This document shows positions 1 through 14,910 of a stretch of 64,000 nucleotides of DNA, piece after piece (position 1 is the first letter of the stretch; every line of letters begins with the position of its first letter). Where the stretch lies: contig CALEYP010000097.1 of NCBI GenBank assembly GCA_937924895.1, positions 35,522 through 99,521 of the forward strand, written 5' to 3'. Under the pieces are notes generated by a model that worked only from the letters and a program-made list of their open reading frames with translations, was not told where the DNA came from and did no database searches. A program made the translations under genes and the position numbers. Source of the DNA: an uncultured Alphaproteobacteria bacterium. GTDB taxonomy: Bacteria > Pseudomonadota > Alphaproteobacteria > Puniceispirillales > Puniceispirillaceae.

Positions 1-675
1 ATTCTGGATATGGGTGGCGGGACAACATCTGCTGCCTTATTCCTTCATGGCGGCATTATTGGCTTGGTGAGCGTACCATTAGGCGGCATTCAAATCACAA
101 GAGATATTGCCAATATCCTCTCATTATCGCTCAGCGATGCGGAACGATTAAAGGCGATGGAGGGATCTGTTACACCATCCCATGGTGAAGCATTAGGCGA
201 TATTTTAGCGCCCCCACCCTTTGCCGCACGCGGTGATAATTTTGTACCTGCCAGCGCCCCCTTCCAAATGCAAGATTTACAATTGTCAAATGGCGAAGTG
301 ATTAGCCGTCAATTCTTGGCAGATGTGATCAGACCACGCATTGAGGAAATTTTGGATCTTATTCAAAAGCGGCTTGAAGCGGGCGGGCTTGCCAATCACA
401 TCTCAAAAAGAGTGGTGTTAACGGGCGGCGCAAGCCAGCTCACTGGCATGGCTGATTTTGTCTCACAATATTGGCAGAGACATGCGAGCCTTGCCCATCC
501 CATCCAAGTCTCAGGCCTTGATGATACAACATCAGGCCCTGCCTATGCCGCCCCCATCGGCATGGCCCTTCAGTTGATGAAAATCGCTGATACGCCCCAT
601 CAATCTTACCATCCTGCAAGTCTGTCTCGTTCGCCCTTTGGGCGGTTGGGACTATGGCTTCGCACCCACCTGTGA
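1..675 (+). CDS. ftsA: FtsA, C-terminal part (5' end outside window)
   Basis: This is the 3' part of the actin-like cell-division protein that ties FtsZ filaments to the inner membrane. The open frame runs in from base 1. It begins with the phosphate-2 motif of the actin/Hsp70 ATPase fold (DMGGGTTS) and later has the adenosine motif VVLTGGASQLTGM, as expected for the second half of FtsA. The last residues (SPFGRLGLWLRTHL) are basic and hydrophobic, fitting the C-terminal amphipathic membrane-targeting helix of FtsA. FtsZ follows about 135 bases downstream, the usual dcw-cluster order. The missing N-terminal half carries the rest of the ATPase and the 1C domain. Confidence 0.95.
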   Translation: MLDMGGGTTSAALFLHGGIIGLVSVPLGGIQITRDIANILSLSLSDAERLKAMEGSVTPSHGEALGDILAPPPFAARGDNFVPASAPFQMQDLQLSNGEVISRQFLADVIRPRIEEILDLIQKRLEAGGLANHISKRVVLTGGASQLTGMADFVSQYWQRHASLAHPIQVSGLDDTTSGPAYAAPIGMALQLMKIADTPHQSYHPASLSRSPFGRLGLWLRTHL

Positions 676-692
676 TGAAAGGAGATCATTCC

Positions 693-797
693 ATGTCACA
701 CAGCCCCATTTTCACCTATCTGACCTGCTTGGATGCCCCAACAAGCACCAGATCGCCTGCTGTTCGTCAAACAGCCAACATCAAAGCCTTATTCTAG
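693..797 (+). CDS. Candidate small protein of 34 residues between ftsA and ftsZ
   Basis: A short ORF with ATG at 693 and TAG at 795-797 fills the ftsA-ftsZ gap. It is preceded by AAAGGAGA at 678-685, one of the best Shine-Dalgarno sequences in the window, about 7 bases before the ATG. The ftsZ ribosome site (GGGAGG, 800-805) starts right after its stop. The peptide begins [16 protein letters not shown], ends in NIKALF, and has no domain, signal or membrane segment I recognise. It could be a real small protein, a leader peptide tuning ftsZ translation, or a chance frame behind a relic ribosome site. The evidence is only the ribosome site and the exact fit to the gap. Confidence 0.4.
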   Translation: MSHSPIFTYLTCLDAPTSTRSPAVRQTANIKALF

Positions 798-810
798 AAG
801 GGAGGCTAAC

Positions 811-2529
811 ATGACAATTAACTTAACTGTTCCGCATACTATGCAAGAACTTCGTCCACGAATCACGGTTATTGGCGTTGGCGGTGCTGGCTGTAACGCT
901 GTCAATAACATGATTAATGGCGATCTTGATGGTGTCGATTTCCTCGTCGCCAACACAGATGGCCAAGCTTTGGCGCATTCTCTTGCGCCACGCAAAATCC
1001 AGCTTGGGTCAAACCTTACCGCTGGCCTGGGCGCAGGGTCTAAGCCTGATATTGGCCGGCAAGCTGCTGAAGAATCCATGAATGAAGTGCTTGCTGAATT
1101 ATCAGATTGCAACATGGTCTTTATCACAGCTGGTATGGGCGGTGGCACTGGCACAGGTGCTGCCCCTGTTATCGCCAAAGCAGCGAGAGAGCGCGGCATC
1201 CTGACAGTTGGTGTGGTCACAAAACCATTCCAATTTGAAGGACCACGTCGCATGAAACAAGCGGAAGCTGGCATTGAACAATTGGCAGCCCATGTCGATA
1301 CGTTGATTGTGGTACCGAACCAGAATCTATTCCATGTTACCAATGAGCGCACCACATTTGCTGATGCGTTCCACATGGCTGATACGGTCCTCTATCAAGG
1401 CGTTTGCGGTGTGACTGACCTGATGCTCAAGCCTGGCATCATCAACCTTGATTTTGCTGATATCCGGTCTGTTATGACTGAGATGGGCAAAGCTATGATG
1501 GGAACAGGTGAAGCCTCAGGTGAAGGCCGTGCCATCACAGCTGCTGAGACAGCGATTAACAATCCCCTATTAGAAGATACATCTCTGCGCGGCGCCAAAG
1601 CCTTAATCGTCAATGTGACAGGCGGCCCAGAGCTTGGTTTCTTCGAGGTTGATGAGGCTGTGCAGCGGATCCGCAATGAAGTGGATGAAGATGCAAATCT
1701 TATCTTTGGTTCAGCGATTGATGATACGCTTGATGGTACCATCCGCGTATCTGTGGTTGCCACAGGCATCGATGCCACGGCCTACAGCCAACCAGCGCCA
1801 CATCATCATGCCCCATCAACGACATCTTCTCTTGGCTCATCTGATTTGCGCATGCCGTCAGACGCGCCAGTGGCTGCTGCGCCAGCCGCACCAGTAATGG
1901 CAGAGGAAGAGGCAATGCCAGCGGCGCCATCTGAAGATGATGCCCCTGCTATCACCTCTGATGAGATGACAGCTGATTCTATTGTCGAGTTGGATGAGAT
2001 TGCCGTTGACCCACAGATGGATGAGGAATCACACACTGACTTGGCAAGTGAAGGCGAAATGGAGATGGCTGACACACAGCTTGATCTTGAAGCAGCCGTG
2101 GCTGAGACAAGCGTGACAAGCGCAAGTGAGCCAACATTGGCTTTGGGTGATGCGGACATGACAGAAGACGCCCCTGTCGCTCGTATTGAAGATGAGAGCG
2201 TTGCAGAAACACCAGCAACAGAAGAGGCCTTCATTCCTGCAGCACCGTTAAGTGTGGAGCCAGACCCCGTGCTTGCCGCGGCGGCGCCAGTACCACAATC
2301 ACGCCCGAGCTTGATTCATAAGATCTCAGGGCTGTGGGCACCACGCAAGGCAGAAGAATCAGAAGCCCCCGCGCAAGAGCCAAAGGCAATGCCAGAAGAG
2401 CCAAAGATTCTTGACCTTCCTCGTGGTGATGCTGTGCAAGAAAGCCTACCAATCGGCGCAAATACAGCGGCTAGCGCCTCTGATGATGAGTTAGATATCC
2501 CGGCTTTCCTCCGCCGTCAGGCTAACTAA
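811..2529 (+). CDS. ftsZ: Cell division GTPase FtsZ
   Basis: Tubulin-like GTPase that polymerises into the division ring. The GTPase domain starts within 15 residues of the N-terminus ([17 protein letters not shown]) and holds the tubulin signature [13 protein letters not shown] and the T7 region. I take ATG 811, preceded by GGGAGG, giving 572 residues. An in-frame ATG at 733 would add 26 residues unlike the family and has no ribosome site. After about residue 320 comes a roughly 230-residue acidic, Ala/Glu/Asp-rich linker, then the C-terminal peptide [15 protein letters not shown] that binds FtsA and other partners. Long linkers are normal in Alphaproteobacteria. It lies between ftsA and lpxC. 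Confidence 0.98.
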   Translation: MTINLTVPHTMQELRPRITVIGVGGAGCNAVNNMINGDLDGVDFLVANTDGQALAHSLAPRKIQLGSNLTAGLGAGSKPDIGRQAAEESMNEVLAELSDCNMVFITAGMGGGTGTGAAPVIAKAARERGILTVGVVTKPFQFEGPRRMKQAEAGIEQLAAHVDTLIVVPNQNLFHVTNERTTFADAFHMADTVLYQGVCGVTDLMLKPGIINLDFADIRSVMTEMGKAMMGTGEASGEGRAITAAETAINNPLLEDTSLRGAKALIVNVTGGPELGFFEVDEAVQRIRNEVDEDANLIFGSAIDDTLDGTIRVSVVATGIDATAYSQPAPHHHAPSTTSSLGSSDLRMPSDAPVAAAPAAPVMAEEEAMPAAPSEDDAPAITSDEMTADSIVELDEIAVDPQMDEESHTDLASEGEMEMADTQLDLEAAVAETSVTSASEPTLALGDADMTEDAPVARIEDESVAETPATEEAFIPAAPLSVEPDPVLAAAAPVPQSRPSLIHKISGLWAPRKAEESEAPAQEPKAMPEEPKILDLPRGDAVQESLPIGANTAASASDDELDIPAFLRRQAN

Positions 2530-2530
2530 A

Positions 2531-2569
2531 CCAAAAAAAGACAACGCGCCTGCTGCGGTGGGCGCGTTG
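2531..2569. terminator. GC-rich hairpin between ftsZ and lpxC
   Basis: A perfect 9-base-pair stem, CAACGCGCC (2542-2550) with GGCGCGTTG (2561-2569), closes a 10-base loop just after the ftsZ stop. On the plus strand it is followed by CTACATTTCG, a poor U-tract. On the minus strand it is followed by CTTTTTTTGG (complement of 2531-2540), a good U-tract. It may stop ftsZ transcripts weakly and antisense transcripts well. Confidence 0.6.
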
Positions 2570-2595
2570 CTACATTTCGTAACAGAAGAAGTGAT

Positions 2596-2625
2596 TTGGC
2601 TTTCGAAGAGAAATCTTTGTATTTT
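2596..2625 (+). promoter_or_regulatory. Possible lpxC promoter
   Basis: TTGGCT at 2596-2601 and TATTTT at 2620-2625 are 18 bases apart, between the hairpin after ftsZ and the lpxC start. The match is moderate; the position behind a hairpin is the main support. Confidence 0.3.
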
Positions 2626-2651
2626 ATGATTGCTTATAGAGGGACAAATTC

Positions 2652-3599
2652 GTGAAACCAACTTTCCACCAGGATGATATGCAAACAAGCGTAGCAGCTG
2701 CCTTTACCTTGGCAGGTGTTGGCGTGCATTCTGGCCGGTACACGCAAATGACCATCCGCCCTGCCCCAGCTGATACAGGCATCCTCTTTCACCGCACAGA
2801 TGTCGCAGGCGAAGAGGGTCACATTCTGGCCCATGCAAGCAATGCGATTGAAACCCAGCTTTGCACCAGAATTGAAAACCGGTTTGGCGTTGGCATCAAT
2901 ATGATTGAGCATGTGATGGCGGCCTTTCATGGTCTAGGTGTTGACAATGCCATCGTTGAGATTGACAGCAGTGAGGTTCCTATTCTCGACGGCTCCAGCC
3001 TTCAGGTCGTTGAGCGCATTCTGCAGGTTGGCATTGCAAGATTACACACTGAGCGCCGTTATATTGAAGTGCTAGCGCCCGTATCAGCCCAGCTCGAAAA
3101 TGGCGCATGGGCACAATTATCCCCTGCGGACCAGCTGACCATTGATATTGATATTGACTTTGATGACCCTGGCATTGGCCAGCAGCGTTGTCAGTTTGAC
3201 ATGACACAAGATGATTTTGTGACAGAGCTATCCTCTGCGCGCACCTTCTGCATGTTAAAAGATGTTGAAAAAATGCGTAATGCTGGGCTTGCCAAAGGTG
3301 GGTCAATGGATAACGCACTTGTGTATGATAATGGCCGCATCCTCAATGAGGGTGGATTGCGCATGTCAAATGAATGTGTCCGTCACAAAGCCCTTGATTG
3401 CATGGGTGACCTCTACCTTCTTGGCATGCCTGTTAAGGCGAAATTATCATCACATATGCCCGGCCATAGACTAAGCACTATCCTTGTACGTGCGCTGTTG
3501 GAAGCACCAGATTGCTTCCGCATTGTTGGTGGTGATGAAGGCTTGCAAGTGGCAAGCGCGACAAGCATCCCTGCCCTTGCCGTTGCGCAATCTGCTTAA
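2652..3599 (+). CDS. lpxC: UDP-3-O-acyl-N-acetylglucosamine deacetylase LpxC
   Basis: Zinc-dependent deacetylase for the committed step of lipid A synthesis. Visible family features are the N-terminal GVGVHSG motif, the metal-ligand region NMIEHVMAAFHGLGVDN, SARTFCML, the conserved SNECVRHKALDCMGDLYLLG block with the second zinc site, and a C-terminal active-site HMPGH. Length (315 residues) is typical. The annotated start is GTG 2652 with AGAGGG a few bases upstream; ATG 2679 is an alternative that would remove nine residues. In many bacteria LpxC turnover is controlled by FtsH, encoded elsewhere in this window. It lies between ftsZ and bamD in the common order. Confidence 0.98.
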   Translation: MKPTFHQDDMQTSVAAAFTLAGVGVHSGRYTQMTIRPAPADTGILFHRTDVAGEEGHILAHASNAIETQLCTRIENRFGVGINMIEHVMAAFHGLGVDNAIVEIDSSEVPILDGSSLQVVERILQVGIARLHTERRYIEVLAPVSAQLENGAWAQLSPADQLTIDIDIDFDDPGIGQQRCQFDMTQDDFVTELSSARTFCMLKDVEKMRNAGLAKGGSMDNALVYDNGRILNEGGLRMSNECVRHKALDCMGDLYLLGMPVKAKLSSHMPGHRLSTILVRALLEAPDCFRIVGGDEGLQVASATSIPALAVAQSA

Positions 3600-3745
3600 T
3601 TGCGCCTCCCCCTCAATAAACTTAAAACGCTGTGCGAAATAGACCACAATCTATTCCTGCTTTTTTGACCAATAATCTTGATACCAATCTCATCTGAAAT
3701 AGGATATAAGCAGAAGAGATTATTGATAAAAGAGCTCTGTTACAC

Positions 3746-4567
3746 ATGTCATTACACCGCTTGTCATTGCCTCTATTGGCCAGTCTTACTTTATTGGCTG
3801 CTTGTTCATCCAATGAAGCATCAGACCTCATTCAAGAAGAGAAGCCTGTCGAAGTTCTCTATAATGAGGCACTTGATACGGCATTAAATCAATCAGCAAA
3901 GGCAGCCGCCCCAAAATTTGAAGAGGTAGAGCGCCAACACCCTTATAGCCAATGGGCCACACAAGCGCAGGTCATGGCTGCTTGGGCGTTTTATCAGGAT
4001 AATCAATATGGCCGCGCCATTGCCGCACTTGACCGCTTCATTGAGCTGAACCCTGCCGCGGGCGAACTCACTGAATATGCCTATTATCTGCGTGCACTTT
4101 CTTTCTATGAGCAGATTGTCGATGTTGAACGTGATGCAGCCATGACACGGGAAGCGAAATCTGCCTTTGAGGAATTACTCCGTCGCTATCCTAATGGGAT
4201 TTATGCGCGTGACAGCCAATTGAAACTAGACCTCACGCGGTCACATCTTGCTGGCAAAGAAATGGCTGTGGGACGATTTTACCTAGAGGCTGGCCATCAT
4301 GGGGCTGCCATTAATCGCTTCCAAAATGTGGTGCGTGATTATGACACCACAAACCAAGTGCCAGAAGCCCTGTACCGGTTGATTGAATCCTATCTATCGC
4401 TCGGCATTCGAGACGAAGCAGAGCGTGTCTTGCAGGTCGCGGAATTCAATTATCCTGATTCGATTTGGACAAAACGAGGGATTGTTGTCGTTGACAACCC
4501 GAACCGTCCAGCGCCGCAAGGCCTCATTGAAAGCCTCTTTACGTCAACCATCGCGATTTTTGATTAA
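3746..4567 (+). CDS. bamD: Outer-membrane assembly lipoprotein BamD (ComL)
   Basis: Essential lipoprotein of the beta-barrel assembly machine on the inner face of the outer membrane. The N-terminus has a lipoprotein signal with lipobox LLAAC; Cys19 or so would be lipidated. TPR-type helices follow, with the BamD-typical stretches LYNEALDTAL, AAPKFEEVERQHPYSQWATQAQVMAA, YAYYLRALSFYEQI, and repeats ending near residue 255. The length of 273 is normal. There is no strong ribosome site before ATG 3746. recN begins five bases after the stop, so the two are probably co-transcribed. bamD-recN-ligA is a common alphaproteobacterial neighbourhood. Confidence 0.96.
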   Translation: MSLHRLSLPLLASLTLLAACSSNEASDLIQEEKPVEVLYNEALDTALNQSAKAAAPKFEEVERQHPYSQWATQAQVMAAWAFYQDNQYGRAIAALDRFIELNPAAGELTEYAYYLRALSFYEQIVDVERDAAMTREAKSAFEELLRRYPNGIYARDSQLKLDLTRSHLAGKEMAVGRFYLEAGHHGAAINRFQNVVRDYDTTNQVPEALYRLIESYLSLGIRDEAERVLQVAEFNYPDSIWTKRGIVVVDNPNRPAPQGLIESLFTSTIAIFD

Positions 4568-4572
4568 GTGCT

Positions 4573-10071
<5,499 letters not shown>

Positions 10072-10072
<1 letters not shown>

Positions 10073-10986
10073 TAAACCGCTCCTCTATGCTGCATTTTTG
10101 TTAGGACAAGACAACTCCACTCATCAATATGAATGGCGCGCCTCACCACGAGACCACATCTGCGATAGGCTGCTCGTATTTGCCGTTCTTGATTGATGAG
10201 GATCCCTGATAAAATCAACACACCATCATCAGCGAGATGAGAGGAGATATCAGGCGCTAATTCCTTTAACGGCCCGGCTAAGATATTGGCAATTAGCAAA
10301 TCATAGGGTGCCGATTGACGCACGGTGCGGTGCGCAAATCCTTTTGATGTCACACATGATAGTGACTGCGGCGCAATATGGTTAAGCCGACGATTAGCTA
10401 GCGCTGTACGTGTTGCCACGGGATCAATATCAGACGCCACAATTGTCGCAGATGGCACGAGACGTGAGACAGCCATGGCCAAAATCGCGCTGCCGGCCCC
10501 AAGGTCCAAGACACGGCGTGCAGAACGCTTTGCCAACACATCATCTAAGGCACGCAAGCACCCTTCAGTTGTGGGATGTGTACCAGAGCCAAATGCTTCT
10601 GCGGCCTCAACATGTAATTTCTTAGCCCCTGCTGGTGCGGCTTCGGTGATATGGGCGCCATAGACCCAAAACCGCCCTATATGCAATGCCGGAAACGAGG
10701 CGCGGTTTTCCGCTAACCAATCACGCACCCCATGGTCAATAATTTCATAAGGCGGCGCGTTGTCTGCTTCTGAGGCTAATGTGAGCGCATGCTTTACAAG
10801 CCCCTCATCAGGTGCAGTGTCAAAAAAACCCTCAATAATCCAGGTTGGCGCATCCAGATAAGGACGTGACACAGATACGACATGTGCCCCGCAAATTTCC
10901 GTTAGAGCCGTCTCATAGGCCACGGTTGGGACGATATTTTGCCCCTCTATTTCACATCTCACCGACCAACTTGCTGTGGCATCCAT
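10072..10986 (-). CDS. prmA: Ribosomal protein L11 methyltransferase PrmA
   Basis: SAM-dependent methyltransferase that trimethylates lysines and the N-terminus of ribosomal protein L11. The SAM motif I is VLDLGAGSAILAMAVSRL, preceded by the PrmA-typical EAFGSGTHPTTEGCL and followed by acidic motif II (VASDIDPVA) and NILAGPLKELAPDI, the NPPY-like catalytic loop. Length 304 is normal. It sits 11 bases after the helicase gene and overlaps the following peptidase start by one base, so the three minus-strand genes look like one transcription unit. Confidence 0.95.
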
Positions 10987-10997
10987 TATGCTATCCT

Positions 10998-13325
10998 TTA
11001 TGGCTTTTCAACAAAGCTTGCGACCACTTTCTTGTGACCCGCTTTGTCAAAGGCAATCTCTAATTTATCGCCTTCTACTGATTTGACATTACCCATACCA
11101 AATTTCTGGTGAAAGACTCTATCTCCAATGGCAAACCCGCTTTTATTGTCACCAGAGGGCAGCCAACCATCTTGGTCACGTTTCGGCGCTGCGCTAATCG
11201 GTTGTTGGCGCCGTGCCGCAGCGCGGTGCCAACCAGGCCCATAGCCGGCTTGCCCAGCGCGCTCTCCGGCATCGCCAATCATCAAAGGCTCAGAGCGCCC
11301 CACTGATAAGCCTTGCGCCATATCTTCCTTGATGTGATCTTTGGGTAATTCTGCGACAAAACGAGAGGGAATACAGGCTTGCCAAAGCCCATGAATCCGC
11401 CGGTTAGCCGCAAAAGAAATAAAGAGATTGCGCCGCGCACGGGTAATGCCGACATAACCAAGCCGGCGTTCTTCTTCAAGCCCTGCGCCGCCATTCTCAT
11501 CCAAGGAGCGTTGCGACGGAAAGACTCCTTCCTCCCATCCTGGCAAAAAGACAGTATCGAATTCCAGCCCCTTAGCCGCATGCAAGGTCATTAGCGAAAC
11601 CTCACCATCCTGATTGGCTGTCTCTGTATCTGTGACCAGCGCTATATGCTCAAGAAAGGCGCCCAATGTCTCAAAATCTTCCATTGATGCAACGAGTTCT
11701 TTGAGGTTTTCAAGACGCCCCGGCGAATCTGGATTCTTATCCGCTTGCCACATCGCTGTGTAGCCGGAATCATCCAAGACAAAACGGGCTAAATCTGCGG
11801 CTGATAATTGGTCAATATCACGACGCCAACTTTCAATCTGGCCTACGAATTGCGCCAAGGCCCGCCGCGCTTGTGGTTTTAGCTCATCACTGTCCACTAG
11901 CCCGGCTGCTGCCGCTAGATAGGGCTGTTCTGTGGCACGGGCATAGCTATAAATCGCTTGCAACGAAGCGGCCCCCAACCCTCTTTTTGGTGTGTTGATG
12001 ATGCGCTCAAACGCTAAATCATCATTTGGTTGCGCAATCAGCCGTAAATAGGCGAGCGCATCTCGTATCTCAGCGCGCTCATAAAATCGTGTCCCAATCA
12101 CCCGATAGGGCAACCCAATAGCGATAAACCGCTCTTCGAACTCACGTGTCTGAAACCCTGCACGCACCAAGACGGCCATTTGGTTTAGATCATGCCCATC
12201 CTTGATCAGAAATTCAATCTGGCTGGCCAGAGACCGTGCTTCTTCATGCCCATCCCAATAACCTGATAATTGAATTTTCTCGCCTGCTTCTCCAGCGGTA
12301 TATAAATCTTTGCCGAGCCGCGTTTCATTATGAGAGATTAGAGCAGAGGCACAGGCTAGGATATTAGATGTTGAACGATAATTCTCTTCCAATCTCACAA
12401 TCTTGGCGCCGGTATAATCCTTTTCAAATTTGAGGATGTTACCTACCTCAGCACCGCGCCAGCCATAAATTGATTGGTCATCATCGCCGACACAGCAGAG
12501 GTTTTTATGCTTCTGCGCCAAGAGACGCAGCCATAAATATTGTGAGACATTCGTATCTTGATATTCATCAACCAAAATATGCGTATAGCGATTTTGATAG
12601 TCAGCCAAGATATCTGGATGTGTGGTGAAGATGGTCAAAAGATGCAATAGCAAGTCACCAAAATCACAGGCATTCAAGCTCACAAGTCGCGCTTGATAGG
12701 CCTTATAAAGCTCTGCCGCTTTGCCATCCGCAAGATCACCTGCTTCATCGATTGAGATTTTATCTGCAGTGAGCCCTTTATCTTTCCATTTGCCAAACAA
12801 CGCCAAAATTGCGCGAGGCTGCCATCGTTTGGGATCAATCTCTTTGGCTTCCATGACCTGCTTTACAAGTCGCAATTGGTCATCTGTATCAATGATGGTA
12901 AAACGCGAATTTAATCCGACTAGTTCAGCATGGCGGCGCAAAATACGAGCCGCGACCGAATGGAATGTGCCAAGCATCACTTGCTCTGCCATCGGCCCGA
13001 CCATCCCTGCCACACGATCTTTCATCTCTCGTGCTGCTTTGTTGGTAAAGGTCACTGCCAAAATATTCCATGGCGCAGCAGTACGCGTTGCAATCAGCTG
13101 TGCCACGCGCGAGGTCAAGACGCGGGTTTTGCCAGTACCAGCGCCCGACAAAACCAACAAAGGGCCCTCCAATGTGGTGACGGCCTCTTCCTGAGGGCCG
13201 TTCAAGCCCTGCAGCCACGGCGCCTGTGCGCCAGCGACTTGTGTTGTGTTAGACTCTAAAGACACCTGACTGACCCACCTGACATCAATGACTGAAACTC
13301 GTCTTTGGAAGATAGAACAAATCAT
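10998..13325 (-). CDS. uvrD: UvrD/PcrA-type superfamily 1 DNA helicase
   Basis: ATP-driven 3'-5' helicase for nucleotide-excision and mismatch repair. All SF1A motifs are present: Q motif (LNGPQEEAV), motif I GAGTGKT, Ia TFTNKAAREMK, II VDEYQDTN, III GDDDQSIYGWRGA, IV LEENYRST, V TLHAAKGLEFDTVFLPG, VI YVGITRARR. The C-terminal tudor-like tail (IGDRVFHQKFGMGNVKSVEG) that binds RNA polymerase in PcrA/UvrD is also present. The start is uncertain: ATG 13325 has no ribosome site, and GTG 13265 would begin closer to the family N-terminus. No LexA box is evident upstream. Confidence 0.95.
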   Translation of the reverse strand: MICSIFQRRVSVIDVRWVSQVSLESNTTQVAGAQAPWLQGLNGPQEEAVTTLEGPLLVLSGAGTGKTRVLTSRVAQLIATRTAAPWNILAVTFTNKAAREMKDRVAGMVGPMAEQVMLGTFHSVAARILRRHAELVGLNSRFTIIDTDDQLRLVKQVMEAKEIDPKRWQPRAILALFGKWKDKGLTADKISIDEAGDLADGKAAELYKAYQARLVSLNACDFGDLLLHLLTIFTTHPDILADYQNRYTHILVDEYQDTNVSQYLWLRLLAQKHKNLCCVGDDDQSIYGWRGAEVGNILKFEKDYTGAKIVRLEENYRSTSNILACASALISHNETRLGKDLYTAGEAGEKIQLSGYWDGHEEARSLASQIEFLIKDGHDLNQMAVLVRAGFQTREFEERFIAIGLPYRVIGTRFYERAEIRDALAYLRLIAQPNDDLAFERIINTPKRGLGAASLQAIYSYARATEQPYLAAAAGLVDSDELKPQARRALAQFVGQIESWRRDIDQLSAADLARFVLDDSGYTAMWQADKNPDSPGRLENLKELVASMEDFETLGAFLEHIALVTDTETANQDGEVSLMTLHAAKGLEFDTVFLPGWEEGVFPSQRSLDENGGAGLEEERRLGYVGITRARRNLFISFAANRRIHGLWQACIPSRFVAELPKDHIKEDMAQGLSVGRSEPLMIGDAGERAGQAGYGPGWHRAAARRQQPISAAPKRDQDGWLPSGDNKSGFAIGDRVFHQKFGMGNVKSVEGDKLEIAFDKAGHKKVVASFVEKP

Positions 13326-13419
13326 GAAAATAAAAAAGGGGCTGGCTCAGGAAAATTTTAATATCTGACCTCACTTTCCTTGCCATATAGGCGCATCTCC
13401 CCTCTCTCATTTCAGGTGA

Positions 13420-13449
13420 TGGACAAATCAGGCCTGAGCGCATTATACT
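13420..13449 (+). promoter_or_regulatory. Likely sigma-70 promoter for mlaA-mlaC
   Basis: TGGACA (13420-13425) and TATACT (13444-13449) are separated by 18 bases, each one mismatch from consensus, about 25-30 bases before the mlaA start. Transcription would begin near 13456, leaving a very short leader. Confidence 0.5.
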
Positions 13450-13471
13450 GCCCGCAAGACGGCGATAAGAA

Positions 13472-14242
13472 GTGATGATTATGAGACGACAATTGAGAGC
13501 CCTCACTACCCTTACCATGATCCTATGTGCGGCCTGTCTTGGCGCATGTACGAGCCTGCCTGTAGATGAGCGCAGCGACGCACGCGACCCCTATGAAGAG
13601 ACCAATCGCAAGATTTTCGCCTTTAACATGGCCGCTGATAGCTATGTGTTAGAGCCTGTCGCAAGCGGGTATCGGTCTGCCGCGCCGCAACCTGTTCAGA
13701 CGGCTGTTTCAAACCATGTCAATTGGGTCAGCCTGCCATCAACAGCGGTGAATTCAACATTACAAGGGAAGTTTGAAAATGCCGCTTTGGCTGTTTTGCA
13801 CTTTGCTGTGAATGGCCTCACATTAGGGTTTGCAAACCTCACTGAAGATGATGTGCAGCCAACACAAGAAGATTTTGGTCAAACATTAGCAGCAGCAAAT
13901 GTTCCAGAAGGCGCCTATATCGAAGTACCACTTTTGGGCGGCCAATCCGTACGTGCCTTTTCAGGCCGCGTGGTGGATTTTGTCTTAAACCCGCTATCTG
14001 CTCTACAAGCCGGACAGGTCGGTGAGACCGTTCAAACCGCGCAAATGCCTGTCGGTATCGTCTCTACCAGAGCCCAATATTTCGATCAAATTAATGAGGT
14101 GAAATATAATAGTCTTGACCCGTATGCCAGAACGCGCTCTGTTTATTATCAGAGACGCGAAGGGTTGCTCTCTGACCGATTGCCTGGCCAGATTGTAGCC
14201 GATGCGAATGACGATGCGTTTGACGAGTTTTTTGGAGATTAA
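13472..14242 (+). CDS. mlaA: MlaA outer-membrane lipoprotein (VacJ)
   Basis: Outer-membrane part of the Mla pathway that removes misplaced phospholipids from the outer leaflet. It has a lipoprotein signal with lipobox CLGAC, the family hallmark DPYEETNRKIFAFN, and conserved NFFSNLxxP-like and FGQTLA segments (NHVNWVSLPSTAVNSTLQGK; EDFGQTLAAANVPEGAYIEVPLLGG). Length 256 is typical. GTG 13472, ATG 13475 and ATG 13481 are all possible starts; the signal peptide is plausible from any. mlaC follows three bases later. The inner-membrane MlaFED genes are not in the window. Confidence 0.95.
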   Translation: MMIMRRQLRALTTLTMILCAACLGACTSLPVDERSDARDPYEETNRKIFAFNMAADSYVLEPVASGYRSAAPQPVQTAVSNHVNWVSLPSTAVNSTLQGKFENAALAVLHFAVNGLTLGFANLTEDDVQPTQEDFGQTLAAANVPEGAYIEVPLLGGQSVRAFSGRVVDFVLNPLSALQAGQVGETVQTAQMPVGIVSTRAQYFDQINEVKYNSLDPYARTRSVYYQRREGLLSDRLPGQIVADANDDAFDEFFGD

Positions 14243-14245
14243 TCA

Positions 14246-14863
14246 ATGGGTGCCATCCTTCGCTTTGTAATGCCCGTTCTGGCGGCCCTCTGGCTTAGCA
14301 GCACATCGGCACAAGCTGATGCTCGGTTAGAAACAGCAAAGTCACTTGTCTCTGATATGGCTATCGCTGTGAAAGAGGCCGTTGAAGCCGATTATGCAGA
14401 TGAAGCAGCACGCCTTGCCGCAGTGAATGACCTTCTTGATCGCTATTTTGATTTTGAGGGTATTACACGCTTTTCTGCCGGCCGGTATTGGCGCGCCGCG
14501 ACAGAGGCTGAAAAAGCTGACTACACCCATTTGTTCCGCACTGTTTTGACAGGTCTTGCGGCACGTCAATTTGACCAGCTTAAGGGCCTTGATTATACCG
14601 TGACTGATGCGGTTTCAAAAGGGGATCGCTTAGTCCTCGTCACAGGCACAATGTCAGACCCAAGTGGCACTAACCCAGATGCGATTGTGAGCTGGCGTGT
14701 CGCGACGCCGGCTGATAAAGAACAGCGTATCATTGATGTTGAGATTGAAAATATTTCAATGCTGATCACACAACAGCAAGAGAACACAGCTATCATTCGC
14801 AAGAATGGCGGGCAATTCTCTGCCCTGATTGATGTGCTTAAAAAATCAGCGCAGGATCTCTAA
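14246..14863 (+). CDS. mlaC: MlaC-family periplasmic phospholipid carrier
   Basis: Periplasmic lipid carrier that shuttles phospholipid between MlaA and the MlaFED transporter. It has an N-terminal signal peptide (cleavage after about TSAQA) and the MlaC/Ttg2D-fold features: LLDRYFDFEGITRFSAGRYWRAATEAEK, FRTVLTGLAARQF, then strands ending with IIDVEIENISMLITQQQENTAII, close to the family's conserved D(V)xVEGVSLVxNYRxxF motif. Length 205 is normal. It directly follows mlaA. In gammaproteobacteria mlaC sits with mlaFED, so this mlaA-mlaC pairing differs, though it is common in Alphaproteobacteria. Confidence 0.88.
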   Translation: MGAILRFVMPVLAALWLSSTSAQADARLETAKSLVSDMAIAVKEAVEADYADEAARLAAVNDLLDRYFDFEGITRFSAGRYWRAATEAEKADYTHLFRTVLTGLAARQFDQLKGLDYTVTDAVSKGDRLVLVTGTMSDPSGTNPDAIVSWRVATPADKEQRIIDVEIENISMLITQQQENTAIIRKNGGQFSALIDVLKKSAQDL

Positions 14864-14910
14864 ACCCTGCGCCTTCTAAATATTTAAAGTTCGTGGTTCG
14901 CTTGTAGCGC

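Noticed and set aside
733..810. FtsZ start at ATG 733
   Set aside because: No ribosome site, overlaps the small ORF, and the 26 extra residues are unlike FtsZ; ATG 811 has GGGAGG.
13326..13471. LexA box for uvrD or other repair genes
   Set aside because: I did not find GTTC-N7-GTTC in the uvrD or bamD/recN upstream regions.
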